From assembly GCF_025370935.1 (NCBI RefSeq), contig NC_133472.1, positions 24,595,523 to 24,659,522 on the forward strand: DNA of 64,000 nt, given 5' to 3'. Of the stretch, positions 34,939-47,719 are shown piece after piece. The position numbers were made by a program, and so were the translations under genes. The DNA comes from Choristoneura fumiferana (taxonomy: Eukaryota; Arthropoda; Insecta; Lepidoptera; Tortricidae). Positions within the stretch are counted from its first letter, which is position 1, and every line of letters begins with the position of its first letter. The notes beneath the pieces are model-generated. The model ran no database searches. It was not told where the DNA came from and worked only from the letters and a program-made list of their open reading frames with translations.

Positions 34939-35246
34939 TATAGATAAATACATATTAAACGAATAATTGCCACGATATTTTTGATTTTGAACTATGGCGT
35001 TTTGTTATAATTATTAGGTACTTTGAAAAAAAAATATGTTCAAGTGAGTAACGAAGAACTAAGTGTACCTATAGAGTCTAATGCTCTTCTGAAAAAATAT
35101 TTTGCATAACTATACAAGTTCACATTAAAATCACAAAATCTATTTGTCAGCCCGTTCTACCTAATCCAAATGAAAAGAGAAAACACATGTTAGCCCACAA
35201 AAGTCTTAAACAATGAAATAATAGTAAATTGTCATCGATACACGCA

Positions 35247-35635
35247 ATGAGGGCTAGCTACTGCGTATGAATTCGCCGCTAGAGGCACTAGTGTAGCGAG
35301 AGTTCTCCGAAATGTCAAATGCCTCTGTTTTTGGGTGAGATACGCGATCTTTGGATACGCGCCCTTATTTATACTTAATTAGAATTGTTTTGTGAATATT
35401 TTGCAATACCCTAGCCTGAAATTAATTATGGCAAATATGCGTTACGGGCAATGAATTTTTGTGTTTTGAGACAATTTTGTCTTTCGGAAACCTTTGTCCT
35501 CCCTTTTTTCCGAACAAAACGGGACTACGCAACACTCTGGCATGCTCGATATTTTTATGTTACGGTTTTAAGGTAGGTATTAAATATAATTTAAATGTAA
35601 ATTTTGTATTCACGCCCGTAATAACAAACACATTT
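35247..35635 (+). mobile_element. Family D element, copy D2, right end lost
   Basis: This matches 4281-4640 of D1 closely (GCGTATGAATTCGCC, GACAATTTTGTCTTTCGGAA, CACGCCCGTAATAACA). It then departs at about 35626, exactly where the large foldback begins. The last 75 or so bases and the right terminal repeat are not found on the far side of the foldback, so the end was lost rather than just separated. Confidence 0.8.
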
Positions 35636-36925
35636 TTTTAAAATAGAATCCGATTATTATCAAATATAATAATTACATTTAAAACCATAAAAAGAGTCCA
35701 GTAGCTACAATACAAATCGCATACTCATAACATGCAATCTTAACTTCTTGTACTAATGTCACACTTATTTTTTAATACTGCAAAAAGCCTCATCTCGGGG
35801 TAATTGAAAAGGTTGAAAAATTAAACCTTTAAATATGATTTTTATTAAGATTTCTATTACATAAACATAAATAGATTTGTTAAAAAATCATTCAATAATA
35901 ATTATACTGTAGAGGCAGTATACGGAATTCTTTTATAAAAAAAAACAAGAGAAGCGGCTTTCGTGCAACGAGGTTGCATACTTTATTAAAAGATCGGGAA
36001 AATTTACATTTTGGAAATATTTCGATATATTTTTAATACCAAAAATTTAATTTAAGTTTGTAATCGACAAATTAGATCCTATCTCTTGCTTTTGTCGAGT
36101 TGAAGTGAAATGACAGATCAGAGTAAAGTTCAAATATTTGGAATTCAGTGAGTAGACCCAACACTGTACTCAGCATTTAAAAATAATAATTAAAAAGTTA
36201 CTTTGTCTCACGGAGTGAGCAAAATGCGATTTTGCTCACTGATTTCTCATAGCAAAACCTGCCTGTTTGAGGTGCTGAGGTGAAAATTAACTTTTTTTTT
36301 TTTTAATGCTGAGTACAGTGTTGGGTCTACTCACTGAATTCCAAATATTTGAACTTTACTTTGATCTATCATTTCACTTCAACACGAAAAAAGCAAGAGA
36401 TAGGATCAAATGTGTTGATTACAATCTTAAATTAAAATGTTGGTATTAAAAATATATCAATAATCTAATATATATAGTAATAAATTACATGACAACGAAA
36501 TATTTCTGAAATGTAAATTTTACTGATCTTTTAATAAAGTATGCAACCTCGTTGCACGAAAGCCGCTTCTCTTGTTTTTTTTATAAAAGAATTCCATCTA
36601 CTGCCTCTACAGTTGGAATAAATATTTGTTAAATTGAATGAATTTTTATCAAATCTATTTATGTTTATGTAATAGAAATTTATAATAAATTAAACGTTTA
36701 TTGTTCAACCTTTTTAATGACCCCAAGATGAGGCTTTTTGCAGTATTAAAAAATAAGTGTGACATTAGGACAAGAAGTTCTAAGGTCAAATTACAATGCA
36801 TGTTATGAGGATGAGATTTGTATTGTAGCTACCGGACACTTTTTTATGGTTTTAAATGTGATTATTATATTTGTTTTTAATAATCGGATTCTATTTTAAT
36901 AAAATGTGTTTGTTTTGTAAACGGG
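35617..36925. mobile_element. 1.3-kb foldback with arms of about 560-620 bp
   Basis: The left arm (about 35617-36181) and right arm (about 36300-36925) are inverted copies, by eye roughly 85-90% identical, with innermost pairs GTGAGTAGACCCAACACTGT / ACAGTGTTGGGTCTACTCAC. The loop of about 120 bp has its own small hairpin (GAGTGAGCAAAA…TTTTGCTCAC, 36213-36241). No ORF. The arms differ by small indels and one private segment near 36470-36490. A transcript across this would be a long dsRNA hairpin. Confidence 0.9.
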
Positions 36926-37735
36926 TAGGTATATGTGGTTTTGCATCTCGTGCATTTGAATCCCTTGCTGCTCTCAGTATTCTAACTTAGAATGCTTCAA
37001 TTAAGAATCCTTCGCTTACTCGGGATTCAAAATCAACACTCGCAACAAAAAACAACTTTGCTCTCTTGTTGCACAAATAACTATTTCATCATAAGCATAA
37101 GTGTTTTTTAGGATTAAACACAAAGACACTGGTTATGGTTGAAACACGGTGTGTATCAACAAATCATCTATCAAAAAACCATAGTCAATAAGAAAAAGCT
37201 TTAAAAACCAAAAAAAAACTCCGAAAAGTCGTGCTATCTTGCACTAGTGTGTTAAAAATTACGCAATGTATAAAACTCGCTCCTCGGATTCATCTTCAAC
37301 TCAAGTCTAAAAACCAAACTCGTTTGGAGTGTAATGACAAACTTAGCCTGCTTATATCATAATGTACCTCTATTAAAATAATGATTTTATAAACCAATTA
37401 TAGCTCTGAAACAATTTTTTGGGTGACTCGTTTGAAATATGATGATATACACTCCACTTCTCATGCTCGTAAACTATATCTACTGAGCAGCAAAAAATGT
37501 GGCCCTCAAATGTATGCAATAATAGGTAATTTTATATGTGGAGTGTGCCAAATTTGCGCGCTAAGTATATTATGCTGAATCGAGACGACATAAAATAACT
37601 TTTTATGCTCTAGTGCATAAAGTAACATCTTCTTCTAAGGACCAAAGGCAATCAGTCACAAAAAATGTTTACATATTTTTTAATCTTCCTAATTACAAGC
37701 TTTTCTCTAGCTTGCCCTGTTTATTTATTTATTCG
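36926..37735. other. No gene; repeat-like sequence next to the foldback
   Basis: 36990-37090 (CTTACTCGGGATTCAAAATC, TTTGCTCTCTTGTTGCACAA) looks like part of the same element as the foldback or a common companion of it. The CTCTTGTTGCAC wording echoes its CTCGTTGCACGAAAG segment. Otherwise AT-rich. Confidence 0.4.
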
Positions 37736-37930
37736 TTTATTTGTTTGGGTCAAATCTTGGAAGCTAAATTTGACCCACTTCCAGCGGTCTGATTGACTTG
37801 AAATTTGGCATAGGTACCTACTTATGTAAATTTGGTGACAATACAAAAATCCTTGTAGTGACATCTTTGTGGTCCTGCCAGAATCGTCTCCGCAGGAGGG
37901 GACTCCTCAATGGTTAATACTCGTAGTACC
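37736..37930 (-). repeat. Family J repeat, copy J2
   Basis: Read on the minus strand it gives TTGAGGAGTCCCCTCCTGCG, GAGACGATTCTGGCAGG and, later, AATTTCAAGTCAATCAGACC then GGAAGTGGGTC, in the same order as J1 and J3. Confidence 0.7.
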
Positions 37931-38442
37931 GACTTAATAATTGGTACGGATATGCAATTTAGATGACAATGCAAGTACAGTAAAAAAAAGTACAGTCCGC
38001 AAAAAAAGCTTGTATTGAAAATGTCATTTTTAACTTAAACTTATTTATATCAATAAATCAACAAAACTAAATACTATATACCCATAAATATAAAAAGAAC
38101 ATTGAAAAATAAAAGGTACCTAAATAGTAAGTGAACAATAATTGTTCTAGTGTCCACTGCAGCATCAGCTCATCCTGTTGCCACCATTGCATTATATGTA
38201 GAATCAAATACCGATCAAAACGAATCCAAACACGATATATCTGCTATGGTTTTATCAAGAGTGTACCTACTAGTGTTCTTGATATCCTGGCTGCAGCATC
38301 AGGCCGAGAATTCCATAATCTTGCATAGTTATATAGCATACATGGGCGTTTCAAATTTTAGGTCCCAAATATCTTTGAAAGTAAATACCCATTATGCGTC
38401 TAAGATTCCTACCGCAGCGAACGAAAGAACTGATGATCTTGA
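37931..38442. other. No feature seen
   Basis: AT-rich DNA. Two overlapping rightward frames (38131-38476) run into repeat A2, and the longer one is partly repeat sequence. Confidence 0.4.
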
Positions 38443-38607
38443 AACGGCTGAACCGATTTTGATAAAACATGTCTAAGAACCATCGCTAAAAAACCTGCTT
38501 TCAAATAAAAAAAAAACCACATTCAAATCGGTCCACTCGTTTAAGAGCTACGGTGCCACAGACAGACACATAGCGGTCAAACTTATAACACCCCTTTTTT
38601 GCGTCGT
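38443..38607 (-). repeat. Family A repeat, copy A2 (partial)
   Basis: The minus-strand sequence matches A1/A3/A4 from the GGGGTGTTATAAGTTTGACC start to the AAAATCGGTTCAGCCG region. The hairpin end seen in the other copies is missing. Confidence 0.8.
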
Positions 38608-41321
38608 TACTCATTATTGTTTTTATGTTTGCTCATCCAAAGGAAAAAATATGAAGTCAATTAAAGTTTAAAAAATATATCCACGATTATTATTTGTAAC
38701 GAATAACGTAATTGTACAGTAGGGTAGATACGTAAATAATCCGGCCAGGGACAGAGTCCAGTCGCCCGGTCGCGTTACATCAAATCCGATTACTGTAGAA
38801 TCGGGTGCACGCGATAAATCGTCGCTGCCGTCGGCTGTCGTCGGCGGGCGATTCGTTACGTTCCGATTTACCGAAAAACTTATTCGATATACGAGAAATA
38901 TGGCGGCGGTCGCTTTGGAGACTAATATGTTATTTAAAGCGAGGCACGGAGCCCCGCGGCGCTGCCACCAGCTCAATACCAATATTAATGATTGGAATGT
39001 ATCACCGGTCGTCAAGCCCGACTGGCGAATGTCTTCTTCGCCGCGGAATCGATCACTTGACGGGTTAACAGCCGCGTGGTGCGGCCTCGCTTACTCTTCA
39101 CCCGTCACAAGCCCATCCAGTACCTACACTCTGTGAAAAAATAAGTTAAGTGTGTCAATCCTAATTCTTTTTCTGATTATAGCGTAGCACTTACCGACGA
39201 AAAATTACCTAACTTGAAGTCAATTGTATACGCACTTGGAATCACAATCGCATTCGTATTTTTTTTCTATCAAATGGTATAGTATGTGGCTAGAAAGAAA
39301 TAAGGAATAGGAATGCGAGCGTCCGCATGTTAAACATACGGCCACCATTTTACCTAGCATATTTCGTTCACAATCACTCAAATGTGTAAATCGTCGTTTG
39401 AGGTGAATAAAAAAAGGCCAAACGAAATCTAAATCATCACATCATCATTTATTTGTCAATTCATAATAATTATTGCAAAATTAAACAACAAGTAAAATGA
39501 AACGAAATAACCATGAAATAACAAATATTTTAATTAAATTGCAAATATAATTAAAATAAATTAATTCTGGATATTGATACACCAAATACTCTATGTTTTT
39601 GGATTTTAAATAATTGCAATAACATCCACCTATATTAATTTAGAAAAAAATAAATTAGAAAAGGAGTATTAAATCAAAATTTGACTAAATTTTTGAAGCG
39701 ATTAAAAACAGTATTGTTGTAAAGCTGCACGATGATGTCAGGCTTGCTACTGAAGGCATCAAAACAAAAAAAAGAATAAAGAATGTTAAAAGGCTTCAAA
39801 ATGTCAGTGAATTGTGTCAGCTGAGCGAGGATTGGGCTGTTTATAGAATAAACAAGGGCGAGATGGAGGTATTGAGCGCGCGTCAGGGCGCGGCGGCCCG
39901 GAGGCTTTGTGCGCGATGACGTCGCGTTCCATCGCACTGGAAGATGGGTTCCTCGGTATGAGAAGAGAACCCACCGTAGCCACCGTAGACAGTAGGTAGC
40001 TAATGGTGCTACCAAATTCGCTGTTACAAATGTTGTATAACGTTATAAACACCGACCCAAATGATATAATAGGAATATATCAGGTGCAGTGTCAAAGTAT
40101 TTAATACTAGCTTTTGTGAACCATTGGGTCTGGCAATGCAAGTTTCTGTTACCGGCTAGTTGGCACTAGAGCCGTGAGGTCCGTTTGTAGCTTTGACATT
40201 TGTGTTACATTTGTGATTCGCTATAACATATTATTAAATGAAACAATCGCAAGCAAGACTAACGGCAAATTTATCTACCTCACAATGCTAATGCCATCTA
40301 GTGATATTTATTAAAATGAAATGATGAAATGCCAGGACTTTACTAAGTAAATTCCCAGGGATATTCCAAAAATATATAATCATGGTCTTCATTTATGCAC
40401 TTACGTTGTATGAAGGATATAATGTGCAGAATTTAATGTATCAGCACTAAGAAGTTGTAATTTCGGGTTTTACATGACTGTGTTGATCTTGATCTCGTGG
40501 GAATATCTAAATAAATGAAAACGAAAAATTTTATTCGGGACACAGACAAATAATGGATAAAACAATAAAGAGAAAATAAGTACCCAAAATTACGAATATT
40601 TTGTTTATGCTCGAAATGGTCCCGCCTCAGCATAAAATGCCGGACTCCTTGGGTGGAGCCAGCGCTGGTGTTCCGGCGAGACCATTAAAAAAAATAAAAA
40701 GTGGCCTATGTGTGTATGTGCATAAATAATAATCAAACTATCAACATACATTTATGAATACTTATTGACAAACTTGCACATTTACATTAACAGTATGGTG
40801 TCCCAAAAATAAGAGTGCGGGAAAAGTCGAAAGCAATTCCTACGTTACGATATCCATTAACTCAGCAGTAGCTACGCCAATAACCAGTAGCCAATGTACG
40901 CCAATACGCCGGAAAAGATTGTTATGTTCTTATTTTCTACTTTGTCTTATGTGTACCCAATATTATTTATTTATTTATTTATAAACCAATTAAAATTAAC
41001 TCGTACTTACAGTTTATTCTAATGCGCTGTAAATTTGAAAACATCAAAATAATCACACATAATTAACACAAAAGAAAATAATTAACAATAACATAACGAA
41101 ATATAACGAAAAAATAAGTTATTTGGGGACTTGCTTCCCTAAAGCGACGGAAGACCACGCCCTCCAGCCAGAAGTCGGATTATATATTATCAGTTATGTT
41201 ATTATGGGAACCGAAATATGTTTTATAAGAATTAAGCAATGGTATTGTCACTGACTGTGTGAAATCTAAATCTAAGTCTGATCTATACTGTTGGTGCGGG
41301 TACGGCCATAAATTTTATAAC
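38608..41321. other. No gene; two GC-rich islands
   Basis: 38740-39130 and 39830-40010 are GC-rich with overlapping frames on both strands (113-115 codons leftward) and no recognisable motif. The second contains GCTGTTTATAGAATAAAC and GATGACGTCGCG (a CRE-like core). The AT-rich DNA between them is featureless. 40640-40695 has CTCCTTGGGTGGAGCCAGCG, a small hairpin. Confidence 0.4.
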
Positions 41322-41935
41322 AAAAAACTGAACCGACTTAAAACCATGAAAATAATTTTCTACCATTCTGAAATCGGTCGGTTCAATTTTTAGTTATAAT
41401 TTTTTTTTCACCCTTTTTAGTGTAAATAATCTAAGATACAATAGTTTCATGTCAACTGCTCGTTGCCTTTTACAAAAGATTGCTTTTTCCGATGCAGAGA
41501 CTTTCTTTATTGAGGAGTCCTGGTGCTTCACCACCCATTCCATTTCACCATAATGCATTACGAGGAGCATAAATTGCTTAGCAACTGTGTTAAAGTAATT
41601 GAAATTCAACCCGTGAAATACTTGTTATTTTGTAGTAACTCCGATGGTCAACTGTGGTCTTCATCATCAGTACCACTTCACCAAATGATGATTTTCAAGA
41701 GCAAATGCACGAGTTACTACTAAATATATCAAAATTACCATAGGTGTCCCTACAACATTTGAAGAGTTCCCTCGATTTCCTTAGGATCCAATCATCAGAT
41801 CCTAATTTGGTGCTTGTGTAATTCCTAAACAAATCGGTTCATAAATGACGGAGTTCTGAGGTAACAAACATAAAAAAATACCGAATAGATAACCTCCTTT
41901 TTTTGAAGTCTGTTAAAAATGACAGTTCCGTGGCA
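41322..41935. repeat. Interspersed repeat, about 610 bp
   Basis: It starts AAAAACTGAACCGACTT with GAAATCGGTCGGTTCA, and ends with AAATGACGGAGTTCTGAGGT and CCTCCTTTTTTTGAAGTC. The right end recurs at 33421-33515. 41721-41790 (ACATTTGAAGAGTTCCCTCG) is similar to part of family J. The two 66-71-codon frames inside overlap antisense and are not called. Confidence 0.6.
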
Positions 41936-43368
41936 GCATGCTGAGTGGACGCCTTTACGCGGCTGAGCCGTAGAAACATAATTATACTCTTATGAAATAT
42001 TTTTTTCTACCTACCTATCTATCTAAAAGGTCAATAAAGTGTATTAATGCTGATACGGAACTCACTGACCGTGCGCTGCGGTCGGTCTTGGAAGTATCTT
42101 TTTTAATAAGCCCGCCTTTTTCCTGGACGTGTTGATACGTGGATGAGCACCTCACTAATCAATTGTCCTCTCAGAGGTCATTGTAGAAACCGCCACAATA
42201 CGAAATAAAAACTCATCCGGACTTTGATGTCTTAGATAGGTAGGTAGGTATAAAAGAAGCCTTTTATAAATCTTATAATGAGTTGCATTTTTATGTAATA
42301 GATGGTAATAGTGTTTAAACTGGCTAACTAAAATAAAAATGAATTCTAGAATTATGTAAATGTGTGAAATATATCGCGGCGATAAGTCATCATCAATCAC
42401 GGAAGGATTTAATAGTCGCATATAAATATGTAAGTGTTGAATAACATTATCATTAAATTTTAGGCATCGATTAATCTTTTGTCAAATACTAAATCATTAT
42501 TCGCTTAATCTTTTCTAATCTTAATCACTTCCCCAATAGCAGGCCAAGCAAAGATTAACCCGTTACAACGAAGACAACAGTTTAACGCGGAGTAGCCAGC
42601 CGAGAGATTAATGCGAACGAGCAGAATACAAAAACGTTGAGTTTCGTTGTTTCTCACTAAGAACGGTGTTTGGACAGTGACAGATGGCCGGCACCTCTAG
42701 CCTTGTAAACATTTTACACCTCTGTTTATAATCGTACGCGAGAACATAGCTGCGCCGGCGCATTAGTCACTGCGCGCACATGCGAGAGCCCACCGGGCTT
42801 GTTCCTCTTGAGACCTCGGCCCCGCCTGCCTCCACTACCGGCCAGATGTAACTAAGTTTTAATGAAGCCAAAATAAATACACATAAATATAGTTGTTACG
42901 GTTTGTTAATAATTTCTGCAACCAGAAATAATATAAATGTCTGAAAACTATTTATCTTGCTTATGTTTATCGAGCTGGTTATGACAATCATCACACAATT
43001 TTCATCTACTACACTTCGATTATTTTTCTAGCCCAAATTCAATCGTATTTACCTTCAAAAGGTTACCAGGTTTATAGAAAGTGTTAAATGGTCGTAATAG
43101 GAGCGAGTCCTGATCGATCAGTTCACAATGCAACAATATGGGCTGCGATGATTAATATAGCTGCGGTCACTGTGTGCTCTACGCTCTGTGGCTCGCGGAT
43201 ACACTCCAGGAATCCAACCCTATTAATATTTCATCAAACAGATGCGGTGTGACGGCACAGCTCCAAGCCCATGATATTAATCGAGTCCTCGATTTGTAGA
43301 GATCAATGCTTTATTCGGAACTTATGAAGTAAGATCTCTTTAAGTCATTCTGTTTTGATTGTTAACAG
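41936..43368. other. No gene; single-copy-looking mixed-composition DNA
   Basis: 42640-42860 and 43085-43320 have balanced composition, no repeat relatives in the window, and several ATTA/TAAT cores (GATGATTAATATAGCTGCGG, CATGATATTAATCGAGTCC). They are reasonable candidates for conserved regulatory DNA. Confidence 0.35.
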
Positions 43369-43566
43369 TTGAGGCATCCATATCCATACTACTTTGGAGT
43401 ACCTATCATTAAGAGGAATAGTAGATTATTGTCGTGGCTGGAAGTAGGCAATTGCTGGCTGAGTATGAGAATTAAACGGACGAGCTTGCGAGAATACTAT
43501 AGAGATACGAAGCTAGTAATTGATATTCCAGCCGAGACTAATATAAAGCTTTCTCAGAAATGGTGA
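43369..43566 (+). CDS. Weak candidate terminal exon with a polyA signal
   Basis: The sequence TTGATTGTTAACAG ends in an acceptor-like AG at 43367-43368. It is followed by 65 open codons (LRHPYPYYFGVPIIKR…SQKW) to TGA at 43564-43566, and AATAAA at 43622-43627. The order acceptor, open frame, stop, polyA signal fits a last exon of a rightward gene. No ATG starts the frame and I recognise nothing in it. In AT-rich DNA each of these signals is common, so this may be chance. Confidence 0.2.
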   Translation: MRHPYPYYFGVPIIKRNSRLLSWLEVGNCWLSMRIKRTSLREYYRDTKLVIDIPAETNIKLSQKW

Positions 43567-43646
43567 AGGAAAAAAACTAAATTAGAACAAAATATAATAT
43601 TATGACGTTTAATTTTATTCCAATAAAATTTTTCATGCTTTCTCGC

Positions 43647-44252
43647 TTTTTAGGGTCACGGAGCCAAAATGGCAAAACGGAACTCTTATAGTTTCACCAT
43701 GTCTGTCTGTCTGTCTGTCCGTCCGTCTGCGGCTTTGCTCAGGGACTATCAATGCTAGAAAGCTGTAATTTTGTACGAATGTTATATGTAAACTATGCCG
43801 ACAAAACGGTACAATAAAAAGTTAAAAAAAAAATTTTTTAGAGTACCTCCCATAGACGAAAAGTGAGGGTGATTTTTTTTTCTCATCCAACCCTATAGTG
43901 TGGGATATCGTTAGATAGGTCTTTTACAACCATTACGGGTTTGCTGAGGCGATTTTTCAATTCAGTGAATTGTTTGCGAAATATTCAACATTAAAGTGCA
44001 AATTTTCATTTAAAGCAAGCGTCCCCCCCCCCTCTAAAATCTAAACTGGAGGGTGGAAATTAAAAAAAAAATCATGATGGTAGTAAGTATATCAAACTTT
44101 CAAGGAAAACTATAATGGTTAAGTTTGCTTGAGAATTATTAGTAGTTAAAGAGTAAATAGCAGCCTAAGGTATAAAATATACCTAAACAATGGTAGATTC
44201 CGTATAAAATACGAAATCCTTAGAAAATATTACATAATTTTTTCGTAATGGC
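43647..44252 (-). repeat. Family C repeat, copy C2, nearly full length
   Basis: This is the inverted counterpart of 51280-51870: CTATTTACTC, AAACTTTCAAGGAAAACTAT, the C10/G9 tract, GAATATTTCAC-type core and AAAGCTGTAATTTTG all match. It lacks about 55 bp of the family's 5' end. Its terminal hairpin is eroded (TAGGGTCACGGAGCCAAAAT). Confidence 0.85.
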
Positions 44253-47200
44253 AGGTGTTGGACACTCCGCAGTTTAGGTACGTTCGGCCGGCGCACCCAA
44301 CCATTGGGTGCACGGCAGTGGGTTGCCGCTTAGCTCGCATGCTGGACGCGGCGCGCGTTATTTGTGTACGTACCTACCAAATTATTTTTTTTGCAAACTA
44401 TGACTTTGAAATTGGTTACGGTTGTATAAATAAAAAAAAGATAAAAGAATCGGAATTATCATTTTTCAACCTTCCGAAAGTTTTTAAACCATCATATAGT
44501 TAAATACTCTGTAAGTGTAGTAGGTGCATAATGTGAACAAGATTGTTAGGTATTACAAGCATTTTAGGGCATCTAAAGGATATAGTTTTGCGACAGGATA
44601 GACAGGAGGAGGAGGAGGACAGGAGTGACTTATTTAGTAGATTTTCGTATTGTTTACAATCAAAGTCGATTCCTTATTGATTGAATACCGTTGAATTCAC
44701 CTAAAAGTAAACACTTTAGACCCATTTTAAAACAAATTACAATTTCCTAAGTAACTAAGTTTGCTCAAATGTTTGTATATAAGTAAGTAGGCACTTTGTC
44801 AAGCCAACTTAAAACAAACTAAACAAAAATATCACTAAAGATTGAACAAAGAGGTACCTACTACCAAATGGTTGCTGTTGCTGATAAAATATTGTTGTTT
44901 TGTAGCTTTAGCCCTTAAAGTTTATTTACTTATTTATTAAAGGTAGCTTATTGAATCCATATTAGTACCCACTGTTATCTTTATTCATCGTTGAGTGGGA
45001 ACCCTGTGCTGTGCGCGCCAAACCGGTTTCGAGTCAACGGTGCCCAACGGAACATGAACGCTCGTGTAACATGATAAGTTTCCATTTCTCGTGAAAGTCG
45101 TAAGAGTGGGCAACGATTTATACCTAAACTTGACTTTTGTTCGAGAGAGTCCCTTCTGTACGTTAGTACTATTAGTTATTCTGTGGTAATGGCTACGGAA
45201 CCCTATTTCGGGCGTGTCCGACACGCTCTTGGCCGGTTTTTTATTAAAAACAAAAACAGCAGGTGTATTTTTCCACCGAAAACCCCACAAGCTGTTTCAG
45301 ATCCAATAAAAAAAGTCTGGAGTTCCAACAAAATAACTGATAGCAGCCATTTGAGTTGGCTGTATACGACTTGTGCCAACATTTCCATGGCCGTTTTCAC
45401 TTTTTAAAAAGTTTGAGACGACAATAATAAATTATTTTCGAGCAAGCGCGCCTGCAATCTTTTTAACTTTTTAATTTCTTGCTGACCATAAACTATGCTT
45501 TTAGCCTTTTGATATGTAAGGAATAATGTAGACTGTTACGGACATTTTTGAGAAAATTACATTTAAATCATACCAGTGTAGGCAAAGTTTCTAATCATGT
45601 ATTAATGCGTGCGACGCAAGAAAGAATGAGCATACTAAAATGTAAGCACTAAAATTATTCTATTATTAATATGAAAGAAACAGTTAAATACCTACGTAGT
45701 AAATTACACTCCAAGCGCTTGCCATCACAATCGCCTTCACCATTTCTTCCAACTATAATTCCGAATAGGTTAGACAATACGGTGTTATACCTTATACCCC
45801 TAAATAATTATAACCTCAGACCGTGATGAGTACTAACATACATAATTAACAGATACATATATTTAAGAAATGTATCGCCTCACGCGATCAATTTATTACA
45901 TACTTTCTGTTGAAATGACAAACATAATTCAAGTTTACCGGGAGATTATCTAAGGAAAATAAAATGCGCAACAAGACCGGTACAAGGATTAATCCGATTT
46001 ACAGCAAACGGTTGAATTATTGACAGTTTGGGACTATGATAAATAAGGTGTGGTAGAGCGGTTCTTAGTATTTAAACAACAATAATGCGAGGACGCTTTG
46101 TCTGATGATTTAGTGGCCACACGCCTCCCGCCGCCCGCCGCCCGCGCAGCCGCCGCGCCGTCGCTGGCCGGCGCAAGCGGCGCGCGCCAGCGGACACCCG
46201 GCCCGAGCTTGTGAAACAATCCCTGATACTACTACTACTGACTACCATTGTAGTTTTAATTGTTGGATTTATAAAGCAACGAACTAACACTATTATGCAA
46301 AAATTTTGCGAAACATTAAGTACTAGAGTACGTATTATGCACCAACATAAAAATCAAGTTTAAGTTCAACCATAACTTCAATAAATCTCTCTTTTAAATT
46401 TAATTGAGTAGCTGTTCCCCGCGACATCGTCTGCGTTAACCCGCGAGAACTACGCAATTTTCTGGGTTAAAACTACCCTACGTCGTTCTCAGGGTCTCAA
46501 ACTAAGTCCATTCCGTACCAAATTTCATTTAAATCGTTTCAGCTGTTAAAGCGTGAAGAAGTAACAAACAGACAGTTAGAGATAATTACATACTTTCTTT
46601 TTTATCATATTACCTAGTTGGTATGAATCACATGGGCTTTTAACTTGGATTTTCAGAAAAATGTTGCCAGTTTACCTAATTAACTTAATTAATTCAGTTT
46701 TATTTGTTCCATATGGAAACAACGACATTGTAAGTTAACCTGTATTTATCTATATATCTAATACCTTTAAACGAGCAAATCTTATATATATATATATATT
46801 TCGGGGATCTCGGAAACGGCTCTAACGATTCGATGAGGTATGTAGGGGTTTTCTGGGTTGAAAAGTCGATCTAGCTTGGTCTTACCACTGGGAAAACGCT
46901 TATTATTGAGTTTTAGCCTGAGCAAAGCTCGGTTGCCCAGGTACTTTATGCGCAATTAAGGATCAGCAAATCAAATCTCAAAAGTAGCTGCACACCGTTT
47001 TATACTTTGTCGCAATTAAATACAACAGTAGGTACTTACCTACTGAGACAGTTTGAAACATTTGAAATTAATGACAGTGACACAGTACCTAATGAGGTTA
47101 CGTTACTTTTGAGTAAACTACGCGGCTCAATTTTGAATAAAACAAAGTTAGATCAATTGGTGTCAAGTAAATTTAAGTATATATCATTTTTTTTAATAAA

Positions 47201-47719
47201 CTGGAACAAGGTTGAATAAATTTCTTATTAACTTTTCTATATGTTACATTTTTCATTATAAATGAAAAAAAAGTTGTGTATATTCTATATATGAAGCGCA
47301 TGCTAACAAATGCCTTCGGCTATCGAGCACAATAGAGAGGCGATGCATCATGCGCTCGCCGCAACATATTAAACGTATTGGAGCCATTTTGGTCTCGGTA
47401 AAGAGGTTAATGTTATTGGACAGGGTGCTTCGCGTTGTAATCCCCGCATAAGTGTTCATTTCATTAGGATTAAAGATGTCCTGCAAGGTGTAATTTATCA
47501 ATTTGTCGCTTTGAATAGTCTGAGTTCACGCATTGTAAGGCCTTCCCGAGCCTTATTCGATGTAGACTCTAGGTACCTACTATAAAGCTAATATTTGTCA
47601 ATTTCTTCAATAACCAATATGAGGGTATGTTGTGGGAACATATAAAAACTCAGAAGCCAAAAATTAACGGTCACAAGTCCACTCCTTAACACATAGACGT
47701 CACTTTAACCTGTTAAAAG
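44253..47719. other. No gene; repeat scraps and a very GC-rich island at 46.12-46.21 kb
   Basis: 45183-45250 is an isolated family C 5' end with an intact GCGTGTCCGACACGC dyad (45212-45226). 46400-46590 (CATTTAAATCGTTTCAGCTG, AGCGTGAAGAAGTAACA) and 46790-46935 (ATCTCGGAAACGGCTCTAAC, TTGAGTTTTAGCC) are common-looking RTE/SINE-like scraps; the latter follows a short (TA)n run. 46115-46210 is GC-rich with CGCC/GGCG repeats. Leftward frame 47256-47501 (81 codons) is protein-like in places but unrecognised. Confidence 0.45.

Noticed and set aside
38668..40052. Leftward frames of 82-115 codons in GC-rich islands
   Set aside because: Overlapping frames on both strands, Arg/Pro/Ser-rich as GC-rich DNA gives, without splice context or recognisable motifs. 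Kept only as GC-rich islands.
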